A stretch of 64,000 nt of DNA from Nitrososphaerota archaeon (GCA_021324115.1 JAJPJS010000013.1:1-64000); one strand, 5' to 3'; positions 8,792-17,436 are shown, counted from the first letter of the stretch. Made by a program: numbers and translations. The notes: a model not told the origin generated them from the sequence alone.

Positions 8792-9223
8792 CTACTGCTG
8801 GGTTATCTTGATTGCCTGAGTGGGGCAGCTGGTTTCACACGCCATACAGAAGATGCAGTCTGGTTCCCTCACAGGGTCTGATTTGTCCGTTCTGTATTTG
8901 TTCCATTCATCTGACCCCTGTTGAAGAACCTTGTCTTTACCCGTACCCGCCTGGCCCGGATTCAGCGCCCATTCGAATACGAAGACCGGGCAGACGTCCA
9001 TGCATACGCCATCGGCTATACAGCTTTCCCAGTCGACGGCGACCTGCGTCCCATGAATGCCCAGCGTCGTTGGATACGGTACATTTGGCTCACCACTCAT
9101 TCGAACCTTACCTTCAGCCCTCACCTTGTGCCCGAGATGTTCTCCAGTCGACGGATATTCCTCTGCCTTGCTTATGAAGTCGGGGTCGATCGGTCTCGTC
9201 TTATAATCAACGGGTCGTACCAA
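8792..9223 (-). CDS. Zinc-containing ferredoxin (7Fe type)
   Basis: A 143-residue ferredoxin with the long N-terminal extension of thermoacidophile zinc ferredoxins. Candidate zinc ligands are His29, His32 and His57. Seven cysteines (68, 74, 78; 123, 126, 129, 133) fit one [3Fe-4S] and one [4Fe-4S] cluster, since the usual fourth ligand of the first motif is not Cys. Length and sequence are, from memory, very close to Thermoplasma acidophilum ferredoxin. It is the natural electron acceptor of the 2-oxoacid oxidoreductase encoded downstream in the same operon. It follows a coiled-coil protein gene by 6 bases. Confidence 0.95.
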   Translation of the reverse strand: MVRPVDYKTRPIDPDFISKAEEYPSTGEHLGHKVRAEGKVRMSGEPNVPYPTTLGIHGTQVAVDWESCIADGVCMDVCPVFVFEWALNPGQAGTGKDKVLQQGSDEWNKYRTDKSDPVREPDCIFCMACETSCPTQAIKITQQ

Positions 9224-9229
9224 GCAACA

Positions 9230-9673
9230 TCACCTCTTTAGCGTCCACCTGTAATGGGAAACCCTCCCCTGTTTAGTTGTTCTATAACATGTAGCTACGA
9301 GGTAAGCCATCTGTTCTGAAAATTTAACGGCTGGAGCAAAGCTGTGTCTTATCCATTCATGAAATACCTGATCGTTATCAAGAGTGCGCATCTGACCCAG
9401 CTCCTTCCTTATCCTGTCATGTTCCGACATCAACTTGGCTGCGATTGGGGGGCTGAATTTTGCCACATATTTCGATATGGATTCGCAGTTGTCAAGTGTT
9501 TTCTCTACCTGTTTGGCCCGTATCTGAATGTGTTTTAGCATGTCTTGGCTTTCGAGGGTTTGTCTGCGAGACCGAGAAAGTTCCGAAAGCTCAGACTTTA
9601 ATCCGGCAATTTTACCCTCCAACGCATCGAGCTCAATACTATTTTCAGCTTCATGCCTGACCATGTTTTTCAC
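9230..9673 (-). CDS. Coiled-coil protein heading the ferredoxin/oxidoreductase operon
   Basis: A 147-residue mostly helical protein. Residues 10-65 form a charged coiled coil, and the C-terminal part holds a HEWIRHSFAP segment that resembles a helical-bundle ending. There is no membrane segment and no recognised family. The GTG start at 9673 is preceded at the right distance by a strong Shine-Dalgarno GGAGGG (about 9679-9684 on the minus strand). It is the first gene of the operon, only 6 bases before ferredoxin, so its role is probably tied to 2-oxoacid oxidoreductase assembly or regulation; this is inference from position. Confidence 0.7.
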   Translation of the reverse strand: MKNMVRHEAENSIELDALEGKIAGLKSELSELSRSRRQTLESQDMLKHIQIRAKQVEKTLDNCESISKYVAKFSPPIAAKLMSEHDRIRKELGQMRTLDNDQVFHEWIRHSFAPAVKFSEQMAYLVATCYRTTKQGRVSHYRWTLKR

Positions 9674-9815
9674 ACTCTCCCTCCGTTCGATTGTATAGTA
9701 CCAAAAGAATGTACGTACTTATTTGCTGAATATGAAACGTATCCTATGATATCTTCCATCTTGATCTTTTTGACAAATAAAAAAGCACAATATAAGGATT
9801 CAAGCTTCTACGTCA

Positions 9816-10826
9816 TCAGGGTGTACTGTTCCACAGGTAGGGGTTCGTCGAGTTTACGGTGAACATCTCGAACAGATTACTGTTTGCGTTGTTGATTTGG
9901 GCAACTGTTGCGACTCCAGGTATCACCACCTGCTCCGGCGGTCCACCCAGGGTTTGCCAGATTGGATTGTTCTGGTTACTCGAAACCACTGCAGAAGATG
10001 GCGTGTTCAGCGCCTTTTCAAGGTTCTGTATTGTGTTCAAACAATCACCGGTCGGATTGGTGAGATTCGATGGGACCATCTGCGTACATTCGCCTGTTAC
10101 TGCATTTGGCATGATATTCGGGTCGAAGACGAGCACAACAACTGTGTACCATGGCACCGTCTGGAAACAGCAATCTATCAGGTGGTCATGTGCGGGTGTC
10201 GGCAATACACCCTCTGGCAATCCACCATATCCATTCATGAGGCCGAGATGCTGTTCCACTGCCGTGAAGAATGGTGAGTACAAAAGAAGCGGATGGTCTG
10301 GACAGGCCGATGCCGTCCCACTCGCTCCGCACTGCGTCACTATGGTCTGATTATCGAACGTTGCAAATCCAAGATTTGACGCTCCCAACGCCTTCACACC
10401 GAATATGGATAACCCGGCATAAGCAGGAACCAGCACCCACAACGGAGCTGCACCCTGAATGGCTGAAGCGTTGCCCTGCGCAACCTCACAGTTGGTAAGA
10501 CTTGAAACGCTCGTTTGTGATGAAAAGTACGTTGTAAGGGACGGAGTACACTTGAAGTTAGAAGGATACAGAAAGGTTACCACCTCTCCATTGTAGAATC
10601 CGGGAGTCCTGGCCATACGGGCTTGAAGCAGATCATTCTGAAGCGACGTTATCTGTCCAGTATCCAGGTTAACCTGAGTCTTTGTCGAATTAAGTTCCGA
10701 TTCAAGAAGATTAAGTTGCGACTTTACGGAATTAGTAGCGGAGTTCGTAAAATAGAGTCCAAAGCCTAGTCCCGCTATTGCGAGAAGCACCACTATTGTG
10801 ATTCCGAAAATTGTATTCGATACCAT
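9816..10826 (-). CDS. Membrane-anchored exported protein with coiled-coil stalk
   Basis: A 336-residue protein: an N-terminal transmembrane anchor (about residues 6-27), a short coiled-coil stalk (about 32-70), then a roughly 260-residue extracytoplasmic domain with several cysteines, sequons and a conserved-looking PTPAHDHLIDCC segment. Neighbouring His, Asp and Cys there could bind metal. I do not recognise the family. It is transcribed divergently from a SufR-like regulator, sharing one TATA element, so the regulator is a likely controller. Leaderless start is supported by the TATA-to-ATG distance of about 25-30 bases. Confidence 0.7.
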   Translation of the reverse strand: MVSNTIFGITIVVLLAIAGLGFGLYFTNSATNSVKSQLNLLESELNSTKTQVNLDTGQITSLQNDLLQARMARTPGFYNGEVVTFLYPSNFKCTPSLTTYFSSQTSVSSLTNCEVAQGNASAIQGAAPLWVLVPAYAGLSIFGVKALGASNLGFATFDNQTIVTQCGASGTASACPDHPLLLYSPFFTAVEQHLGLMNGYGGLPEGVLPTPAHDHLIDCCFQTVPWYTVVVLVFDPNIMPNAVTGECTQMVPSNLTNPTGDCLNTIQNLEKALNTPSSAVVSSNQNNPIWQTLGGPPEQVVIPGVATVAQINNANSNLFEMFTVNSTNPYLWNSTP

Positions 10827-10849
10827 TACCGACCGAAAACCGAAGGGAA

Positions 10850-10857
10850 TATAAATA
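10850..10857. promoter_or_regulatory. Shared bidirectional TATA element
   Basis: TATAAATA on the plus strand lies about 29-36 nt before the ATG at 10886. Read on the minus strand the same bases give TTTATA, about 25-31 nt before the ATG at 10826. Both genes would then have leaderless or nearly leaderless messages from one near-symmetric TATA box. Confidence 0.6.
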
Positions 10858-10885
10858 CATTTTAGTGCTTATAAGTCTGGGAAGA

Positions 10886-11506
10886 ATGTCCAGGAAAATG
10901 AGGACCAAAGAAGAAATTCTTGACAAGTTACTGAAGGGTCCCAGCACCGCTGGTGCTTTGGCATCGGTGTTGCGTATCCAGAAGAGTGCAGTAAGAAGAC
11001 ATCTGGAGGAACTCCAAATGGAAGGGTCAGTGTCTTCGAGCTTCAAAAGAAACATTGTGGGGAGACCGGCCAAATTCTACTACATAAGTGTGAAAGGAAG
11101 GGAGAATTTCCAGACCCAGTATGACGCGTTGCTGGAAAGATTGCTGACGGAGATGGAAGAAGATTCAATCGATCTGCTGGAAAACTACATGGAAAAATCT
11201 GCTTTGTATTTTGCAAGGCAGATGAGAAAATCAATCAGTGGCAAAACATCCGTCGACGATCTTCGTGGTCAGCTTCAGGCTTTTGGCTTTTCACCGTTGA
11301 TTAAGAAATCCGGAGGAAGAACAGAGATCTACAGCTATAATTGTCCGTTATTGAAGCTGGCGCAAAACCATCAAGAGATGATATGTCTTGGTTTTCATAC
11401 GAACCTCCTCGGTAGGCTTCTGAACAGCAATAAGGTACAGCTGAAGAAATCCATCGCACTGGGCGACCAATTCTGTCTTCATACGTCAGGCAAATCTTCG
11501 GCTTAA
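10886..11506 (+). CDS. SufR-like winged-helix regulator with cysteine cluster-binding motif
   Basis: A roughly 206-residue regulator starting at the ATG at 10886; an upstream in-frame codon at 10811 would place the promoter inside the gene, so the later start is chosen. The N-terminal winged helix (LLKGPSTAGALASVL...IQKSAVRRHLEEL) is of the ArsR/DeoR kind. The C-terminal half carries three cysteines, in YNCPLLKLAQ, EMICLG and GDQFCLHT, placed as in SufR proteins that ligate an Fe-S cluster. Role inferred: cluster- or redox-sensing control, with the divergent exported protein and itself as the first candidate targets. Confidence 0.75.
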   Translation: MSRKMRTKEEILDKLLKGPSTAGALASVLRIQKSAVRRHLEELQMEGSVSSSFKRNIVGRPAKFYYISVKGRENFQTQYDALLERLLTEMEEDSIDLLENYMEKSALYFARQMRKSISGKTSVDDLRGQLQAFGFSPLIKKSGGRTEIYSYNCPLLKLAQNHQEMICLGFHTNLLGRLLNSNKVQLKKSIALGDQFCLHTSGKSSA

Positions 11507-11607
11507 GAGTGAACAGAAGCAGGTAATGCCTAGGCTTGCTATCACCCAAAAGTTATCACAATCTAAATCTAACTGACCATTATCAGATTGGGTAAAGCAT
11601 TTTACGT

Positions 11608-12789
11608 TCACATACTCACTCGCGTTCCGATTTTCGCCTTCGCCTTCTCAATCTCATCCCAATCTCCGTTGATGGACAAGATCGCAGCCAGCTTGTTGCC
11701 TTCAAGGTAATATTCAATGAAACCTTTACTGCTTAGCCTGCCTTTGGTGACAATTCGGGTGGGTTTGGACAAATCACCGAAAGCGTTGATGCTAATATCG
11801 TACTGGTCAGAAAAGAAGTATGGAGGCTCATCATATTCGAGTTGCTCCCCCGTCATGTTTGCTCCGGCTATGGTGCCATGCTTTTCGGCTACATCGTAAT
11901 GTTCAACTCTCATGTATCTATCGAGGAGAGGCGAATAAAATCTGGCGATGTCCCCTGCGGCAAATATATGGCTGTCATTCGACCTTAGCTTCTGATTGAC
12001 AACCACCCCATTCTCAACTTTCAGGCCGGCATCTTCGGCTAAGTTCAGGTTGAGCACAATTCCTGCACCGATCGCTACCAGGTCAGCCTGTATCAGCTTG
12101 TTGTCGGAGGTCTTTACTCCCGTGACACGACCGTTTTCACCTTGGAACCCTATTACACTGGTTTGTGTTATGACCTTGGTTCCTTTGCTCTCATGATACT
12201 TCTTCAGCCACTCACTTGTTTTTTGGTCGATCGCTCTTCCTAGAATATGCGGCATGACTTCGATTATGGTGGTTTCAATTCCTCTAGTCGTAAGACTCGC
12301 CGCGAGCTCGCATCCAATGAAACCGCCGCCCACAACTACGGCCTTTTTAGCGAGTGGGATTCTCTGTCTGATAGCTATACTATCCTCCAGATTCCTGAGA
12401 TAGAAAATTCCGTCATAATGGGACCCGGGTATGTCAAGCTTCCTGGGCCTGCCTCCTGTTGCAAGAAGCAGTTTTTCATAGCCAATGCGCCCTCCATCAT
12501 CGAGAACAATTTCACGCTTCATACGGTTGAGTTTGACTGCAAGATGACCCCTGTACAGGTCCACCTTATTTCTTCTGTAGAATTCTTCCCTCTTGAAGAA
12601 AAGCTCCTCGAGTGGCCTTTCCCATCTCACGAACTCTTTCGATAGCGGCACACGATCGTACGGTAGATGAGGCTCTGCCCCGACCAAAGCGATGCTTCCT
12701 CTTTTGTCATGTTTGCGAATCGAAAAGGATGCGAAGCCTCCCGAGATGCCACCTCCGACTATTACGTAATCGTAGTCCTTCTTCTGCAT
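11608..12789 (-). CDS. FAD/NAD(P)-dependent ferredoxin reductase-type oxidoreductase
   Basis: A 393-residue pyridine nucleotide-disulfide reductase-fold flavoprotein. YVIVGGGISGGFA near the N-terminus is the FAD Rossmann motif, VVVGGGFIGCELA about residue 150 is the NAD(P) motif, and the FAAGD motif closes the FAD site. It lacks a redox-active CxxC pair, placing it with ferredoxin/rubredoxin reductases and NirB-like N-terminal domains rather than thioredoxin reductases. The short C-terminal domain is present. It is monocistronic, convergent with the SufR-like gene. Its partner could be a ferredoxin or the Rieske protein at 16 kb. Confidence 0.9.
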   Translation of the reverse strand: MQKKDYDYVIVGGGISGGFASFSIRKHDKRGSIALVGAEPHLPYDRVPLSKEFVRWERPLEELFFKREEFYRRNKVDLYRGHLAVKLNRMKREIVLDDGGRIGYEKLLLATGGRPRKLDIPGSHYDGIFYLRNLEDSIAIRQRIPLAKKAVVVGGGFIGCELAASLTTRGIETTIIEVMPHILGRAIDQKTSEWLKKYHESKGTKVITQTSVIGFQGENGRVTGVKTSDNKLIQADLVAIGAGIVLNLNLAEDAGLKVENGVVVNQKLRSNDSHIFAAGDIARFYSPLLDRYMRVEHYDVAEKHGTIAGANMTGEQLEYDEPPYFFSDQYDISINAFGDLSKPTRIVTKGRLSSKGFIEYYLEGNKLAAILSINGDWDEIEKAKAKIGTRVSM

Positions 12790-13131
12790 GTAGATACTTG
12801 CATTATTTCGAAGATATAAACTATCAATACCTGATTATTCATGGTCTTTTCATGGGTAAACCATGGCCCTTTGCCTTCATTCCAGATATTGGGGCGGAAT
12901 CAAGTTTGAGTACGAATTAATTGAGCTCGCTTTTTACCGCATCCAGCCGAATGTTGTGAATGAATAACCCAGCGACTATGGCTCCTTATGTGGTACATTG
13001 CATATGAGCCCAAATTCGAGAGCTAAAGAAGACCCGGAAAGGGCATCCTAAATACGATGCATTGCGATAACCTTTGCGAGATGTGCAAATGCTGCCACGA
13101 TTCAATTTTCGAGCCGAGTCAACTTAACGTT
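12790..13131. other. Intergenic interval, no supported gene
   Basis: About 340 bases between divergent-to-tandem minus-strand genes. Besides the promoter region for the flavoprotein just upstream of 12789, the only notable item is a 33-codon Cys-rich plus-strand frame at 13057-13158 that I do not annotate as a gene. Confidence 0.5.
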
Positions 13132-14487
13132 TCAGAATCCGCCCAACTCTTTCGTTAATTCCCTTATGCGTAAATGCTCCAAGTTCCTGACTATATTCAC
13201 TATTTTCCGGCTCCGTTCAGGCCGAATTGAAGCAGATAATCGTTCGAACTTCTTTATCGCCAAACCCCAACCCATCGGTCTGGTCAGGAATCCTTCGTAG
13301 TCATCCACCTTCTCTTCCACAACTTTCCCATCGTTCAGTTCCACAGTTATCTCACACGGCATAGCATTTGGGAATTTCGAACTCAGTTCAACATCTGGGG
13401 AGATCCTTATTTTGCGGAGCAGTGTTTGTACATCATTCGCCACAATTCTTTCTTTTCTGTATTGAGCAGGCGTTACCTCCCCGTCGATCAAAGCTACAGC
13501 GAGAATGTAGGGTAAACTATGATCCGCCTCTTCCTTGGTGGATACCGACATCTTCTCTCCTTCTTCTCCCCCTCCTATGATTTTATATGCTACGTCGAAT
13601 ATCTTCACTTCGATTTTCTTTATCTGATCCGCCTGCAAAGAATACCTGCTCTTCAGGCCGAGCAGGCATTCGACAGCTGATTGAGAGTGAACTTCAGAGT
13701 TATACTTCTTCAATATGGTTCTCTTCACTAATTCCAAGTCTTCCTTTTTCCAGTCAATAGCGAATCTACCCGATATGCTGTCCATGAATCCTTTGTTTCC
13801 TTCGAAGACTTCGAGCGGTCCCGTTATGCCTTCTTTTGCCAGAAAGGCAGCGTGTGTTGCGGCAAGAGAAACAAAAGGATACGCTAAACCTTTCCAGTTT
13901 GAAAGCTTGCCTGTTCGTGTCACCCTGAGTGCATTGAGGGCAGCCCCACTTATTGCGAGAGCATTTGCCGTCGCACTTTTATTCAGTCCCAAGGCCTTCG
14001 AAACACCTGCGGCGACAGCATATGCCCCCTGTGTCGTGTGGTCGAATCCCTTGCTTCGCACGGGTGCGACTTCGCTCAAACGACACTGAACTTGGTACGC
14101 CAGCGCAAGTGAAACAAGATAATTCTCACCTGAAGAATCAGCAAACTCGGAGGCGGCCAGTACCGGCGCTACATTGTCGCTCGGATGGCATGTCTCACCA
14201 GGGGCAAGGAAACTATCGTTAAAATCCAAATACCGAACAAAAGCACCATTGACGAACGCCGCCCGGTCCGGTGATGTTCTTCCCCCTCCAATTAACGTGC
14301 AATAGCCATGTCCACCAAACAGCGTTTCAACTTTTCTTACCAGATTTGGTGTGTTTTCACCATATGCCCCGATTGCACATCCCAGCGCATCCAGGGTTCT
14401 GATTTTCAACTGTTCCAGCGCTTCCGTTGAGATATCTCTAAAAGTAGCTTCAGTCACGAATTCGGCCATTTCCTCTGCCATCGTCAC
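13132..14487 (-). CDS. MmgE/PrpD family protein (2-methylcitrate dehydratase-like)
   Basis: A 451-residue protein with PrpD family hallmarks: the DALGCAIGA helix near residue 33, AAFVNG near 77, and YQVQCRLSEV followed by GFDHTTQGAYAVAAGV. Family members include 2-methylcitrate dehydratase and cis-aconitate decarboxylase, so the exact substrate is not fixed. No prpC or prpB is nearby, which argues against a simple methylcitrate cycle. It is the last gene of a minus-strand operon with DUF488 (4-bp ATGA overlap) and phosphosulfolactate synthase. Confidence 0.9.
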   Translation of the reverse strand: MTMAEEMAEFVTEATFRDISTEALEQLKIRTLDALGCAIGAYGENTPNLVRKVETLFGGHGYCTLIGGGRTSPDRAAFVNGAFVRYLDFNDSFLAPGETCHPSDNVAPVLAASEFADSSGENYLVSLALAYQVQCRLSEVAPVRSKGFDHTTQGAYAVAAGVSKALGLNKSATANALAISGAALNALRVTRTGKLSNWKGLAYPFVSLAATHAAFLAKEGITGPLEVFEGNKGFMDSISGRFAIDWKKEDLELVKRTILKKYNSEVHSQSAVECLLGLKSRYSLQADQIKKIEVKIFDVAYKIIGGGEEGEKMSVSTKEEADHSLPYILAVALIDGEVTPAQYRKERIVANDVQTLLRKIRISPDVELSSKFPNAMPCEITVELNDGKVVEEKVDDYEGFLTRPMGWGLAIKKFERLSASIRPERSRKIVNIVRNLEHLRIRELTKELGGF

Positions 14488-15059
14488 TGTGCTTCACCAG
14501 ATATCATGTTGGGTTCCGGATAGGTTATTTCCAATCCATCGGTTTTTGCAAATCTGGTAAGAGAGTGAAGACTGCCAGACCCAAAACCGGATAGATGGAT
14601 CACCTTTATCCCACGTATTGTGAGTGCATCGGCAACTAGGGAGCGATGACATCGGAAAGGGCTGCCTTCAGCGCACATCATGGCAACCCGTTTTTCTTTC
14701 GAATATGAAACCAATCTATCTACAGCATCCTTGAAAAGGTCTGTTTGCATATAATCGGCAAAACCTCTGAAACTCTGGTTCCTCCAGGCATTGTTAATTG
14801 AATCCCTCTTGGGATGACGTAAACCGCCCAGTTCCTTCATGTGAAGATATTCGATACCATGGTTTGGAAGTTCTTCAGCTAGTCGCTCTTTGTTGAATTG
14901 TGGGTTGAATCTGGATCTGGGCACGGTTCTAATGTCGACAAGCTTCATTATGGAATGAGCCTGCAGAATCGAAATGAATTTATCCAGTGACCTGGTCGAA
15001 TGTCCTATTGTATATATCGGATAAGCGGAGAGCGTGCCTTTCCTATCTTTCCTCTGCAT
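14484..15059 (-). CDS. DUF488 family protein
   Basis: About 191 residues from the ATG at 15057-15059, which overlaps the upstream comA-like gene by 17 bases; a more distal start would overlap far more. Family hallmarks are YTIGHSTRSLDKF at the N-terminus, LVDIRTVPRSRFNPQFN, and MCAEGSPFRCHRSLVAD near the C-terminus with two cysteines. The function of DUF488 is not established. Coupling to the genes on each side is by overlap. Confidence 0.9.
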   Translation of the reverse strand: MQRKDRKGTLSAYPIYTIGHSTRSLDKFISILQAHSIMKLVDIRTVPRSRFNPQFNKERLAEELPNHGIEYLHMKELGGLRHPKRDSINNAWRNQSFRGFADYMQTDLFKDAVDRLVSYSKEKRVAMMCAEGSPFRCHRSLVADALTIRGIKVIHLSGFGSGSLHSLTRFAKTDGLEITYPEPNMISGEAQ

Positions 15060-15891
15060 GTAGACCGATCTCCTTGCCCTCCCAGATTCTACTGTCACCC
15101 CAGAGTCCGGTCTTCCAAGCAATGAATTCTACTATCTGTGAGTGGTCGACAAAAACGTTCACATCCCTCCCGAACTCGGTGAGGTACCATTTGAATACCG
15201 ATGGGTCGGAAGCTTCAAACATAAAGACTTCATAGCCAAACTCATCAACGAGCTTCTCTATCACATCCTTTCTCCACTTCTCAGGAGGCAGGTCTTCGGT
15301 GAGACCTTCCGATTCCACCATTATAACATGGGCACCTGCGTCCAGATGCGCTCTGATCTCTCGTTCGAAATCGTCGTAGCTTCTCATCTTCATTTTGTTC
15401 TCATAGTTAGCTATGTGGGTGCCTGCGCCGGCTCCTATCATCATGGAAACCTCCGGCTTCGGCTCCATTCCCAGCGACTTGACTCTTCTGACTATTTCGA
15501 ATTTATCCTTGAGCGTAATTGGTGCCAAGCCGTTCGAAACCTCAACAACATCGAAGCCTAGCTCCTTGCATTCCTTCAGGTACCTGTCCACCGCCTCTCC
15601 GCCCTGAACAATCACTCTTTCGATAAAACCGCCCGTGGATACGTAGACACTGTGAGCATGACATAATTCCAATATCTCTTTAACCCTCTGACGTGTAAGA
15701 AGTCTCATGGACCCGCCGGCGAATTTGTATCCGTCGATATACTCGCTCCAATCATCAAGAAGGTCCTTCAGATAGCCCAGGCTTACAGACGTATAATATG
15801 GACCGCGTATTTCGACTATTCCTCTCTTACGTGGTTTGCTTGGCGGGCTGTAGATTTCAACGAAATCAAATGCCTTTCCGGATAAATTCAT
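15043..15891 (-). CDS. comA: Phosphosulfolactate synthase
   Basis: A 282-residue TIM-barrel protein of the ComA family, which adds sulfite to phosphoenolpyruvate to give phosphosulfolactate. Recognisable segments are DYIDGYKFAGGS-like (WSEYIDGYKFAGGS), the YVSTGGFIE strand, FDVVEVSNG, KPEVSMMIGAG, and VIMVESEGL. The pathway is known for coenzyme M in methanogens and for sulfolactate elsewhere. No comB, comC or methanogenesis gene is in the window, so the product's fate is open. It leads an operon with DUF488 and an MmgE/PrpD protein. Confidence 0.9.
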   Translation of the reverse strand: MNLSGKAFDFVEIYSPPSKPRKRGIVEIRGPYYTSVSLGYLKDLLDDWSEYIDGYKFAGGSMRLLTRQRVKEILELCHAHSVYVSTGGFIERVIVQGGEAVDRYLKECKELGFDVVEVSNGLAPITLKDKFEIVRRVKSLGMEPKPEVSMMIGAGAGTHIANYENKMKMRSYDDFEREIRAHLDAGAHVIMVESEGLTEDLPPEKWRKDVIEKLVDEFGYEVFMFEASDPSVFKWYLTEFGRDVNVFVDHSQIVEFIAWKTGLWGDSRIWEGKEIGLHAEER

Positions 15892-16045
15892 ATCGTGTTT
15901 CTGGGGGTTGGAATATTTACGTATTTTTTACTTCCAAGGAATAAGCACTGTGCTGAACACGAGTTTCTTAAAAAATAATATCGACACAGACTCTGCTAGT
16001 CAGTCTTGTCACAGGGCATTTGGTAAAAATACAAGCTCCTGTAGA

Positions 16046-16363
16046 TCATTTCATTTCCACGAAGATCGTTCCATCCTCTACCTTTACTGCATGAGTTGGT
16101 TGCGTCTTCTGTGCCGGACCGCGTTTTATGGTGCCGGTTCGCACATCAAACTGAGAGCCATGCCACGGGCAGGTCACAACGAACCCGTCCAGTTTGCCTT
16201 TGGCCAAGGGGCCGCCCATATGGGTGCATTTGTTATCGAGTGCGTACAAGTTGCCCCCTACATTGACCACCATTATCTCTTTCCCGCCAATCATAATACT
16301 CCTCATAGCACCTTTCGGCACGGCTGTTACCTCAATCGCCTTCTTGAAATTCGAAGAAGACAT
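16046..16363 (-). CDS. Rieske-type [2Fe-2S] ferredoxin
   Basis: A 105-residue soluble Rieske protein. The two cluster-binding boxes are C46-T-H48 (CTHMGG) and C65-P-W-H68 (CPWHGSQF), giving the 2-Cys/2-His set. It has no membrane anchor and no oxygenase domain, so it resembles the small electron carriers of dioxygenase or NirD-like systems. It is monocistronic. The NirB-like flavoprotein at 11.6 kb would be a sensible reductase partner, but they are not adjacent. Confidence 0.92.
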   Translation of the reverse strand: MSSSNFKKAIEVTAVPKGAMRSIMIGGKEIMVVNVGGNLYALDNKCTHMGGPLAKGKLDGFVVTCPWHGSQFDVRTGTIKRGPAQKTQPTHAVKVEDGTIFVEMK

Positions 16364-16794
16364 AAGGTTGATTGGTAATGTGACGTTTAAATCATTTTAA
16401 CCCAACTGGCATCGCTTGTGCGGCTACTTTCAACATTGATCGGCTGGCGCGAAAAACAATCAGTCAATACAGAGCGCAGATGCTTGGAACGAAAACAAAG
16501 TACAAGAGGTCATCCATGCGGAGGCAGGCACGACCTGCGTTGCCGACATTATGTCGATACACTGTCGGTCATGAATTCTCTGATTCAAATTAAAGCCTCA
16601 AGCTCGTAAGGGTGAGCGTTAAATGGCAACAATTCAAGGCCTGCCTATTTGGCAGTGTTACCTCGAATCGAGGTCCTTTAACCCCTGTACGCGAAATACT
16701 CAATATCAATAAAAGTGAAAAATGATCTTGGTCGAGCATGTACCCTAACATGTTCGGGAGAACAAATATTCGAACGTGAAATTTTGAGTGTGTT
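16364..16794. other. Intergenic control region between Rieske gene and DUF2249 operon
   Basis: About 430 bases without a supported gene. It contains divergent promoters and, near its right end, the palindrome at 16733-16756. The remainder (16400-16700) holds no tRNA-like or protein-like signal that I can see. Confidence 0.5.
16733..16756. promoter_or_regulatory. Candidate operator palindrome upstream of DUF2249/cupin operon
   Basis: CGAGCATGT, six-base spacer, ACATGTTCG: nine-base arms with one mismatch. It lies about 39 bases before the ATG at 16795, near where a TATA box would sit, so a protein bound here would probably affect initiation. Confidence 0.5.
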
Positions 16795-17433
16795 ATGCCG
16801 ACAGAAGAGCTAGACGTCAGAGTTCTACCCCCACCTCAGAGACACTCATTCATACTTGCGAAATTCGACCAACTTCCGCCGGGTGGAAAGATTACGATAA
16901 TAAACGACCATGAACCACTTCATCTACTTTATTTCATACAACATGAAAGAGACGATTTCGACCCTGAATCGTATAAAGCGATACAGGTTGAATCTGGCAA
17001 ATGGAAGGCGACTTTTGGGAAAAAGGACGCCAACGCCGCAAACGAAGAAGGCGGTCAGAATAGCATAATTACATCTATAGATAATCTAAGGCATTACGAA
17101 GCCGATCGTTTTTCACCCGTTCCCGTCTGCGGAAATGCTTCTTACAGGGCTCTCTTTGTCTTTCTAAAGGCTCATCAATTTATCCCCGTGCATGAGCCAA
17201 GCAATGATTTGGTATTGTTCATCGTAAAGGGCAGGGGGGATATGGTTGCAGGAAACTCAAGAACCAAGGTGTTTCCAGGCAGTCTTGTATTCGTTCCGGC
17301 TAATGTAAAAAGAGGATTGATGGCTGAAACTGACTTGGAGGCAATCCACTTCGTTTCTCCACCGCCATCTGACTCTGATCATGAAGAAGTTATACGCGGA
17401 TTGAAAGAAGGAAGTTTTGAGAAGAGTCTGTAA
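16795..17433 (+). CDS. DUF2249 - cupin fusion protein
   Basis: A 212-residue protein. Residues 1-75 match the DUF2249 pattern (ELDVR...PPPQRH...IL..FDQLPPGGKITIINDHEPLHLLY). The C-terminal half (about 110-195) is a small cupin with PVHEPSNDLVLFIVKG and a GSLVFVPA strand. DUF2249 proteins are frequently found beside denitrification and NO-related genes; that is family knowledge from memory. It is the first gene of an operon with a DUF59 protein and an NnrS-like membrane protein and has a palindrome in its promoter region. Confidence 0.85.
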   Translation: MPTEELDVRVLPPPQRHSFILAKFDQLPPGGKITIINDHEPLHLLYFIQHERDDFDPESYKAIQVESGKWKATFGKKDANAANEEGGQNSIITSIDNLRHYEADRFSPVPVCGNASYRALFVFLKAHQFIPVHEPSNDLVLFIVKGRGDMVAGNSRTKVFPGSLVFVPANVKRGLMAETDLEAIHFVSPPPSDSDHEEVIRGLKEGSFEKSL

Positions 17434-17436
17434 GAA

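Noticed and set aside
11557-11588. Six-base inverted repeat (CAATCT ... AGATTG) between convergent genes as a terminator
   Set aside because: Long 20-base loop, weak arms and no T-tract; too likely by chance.
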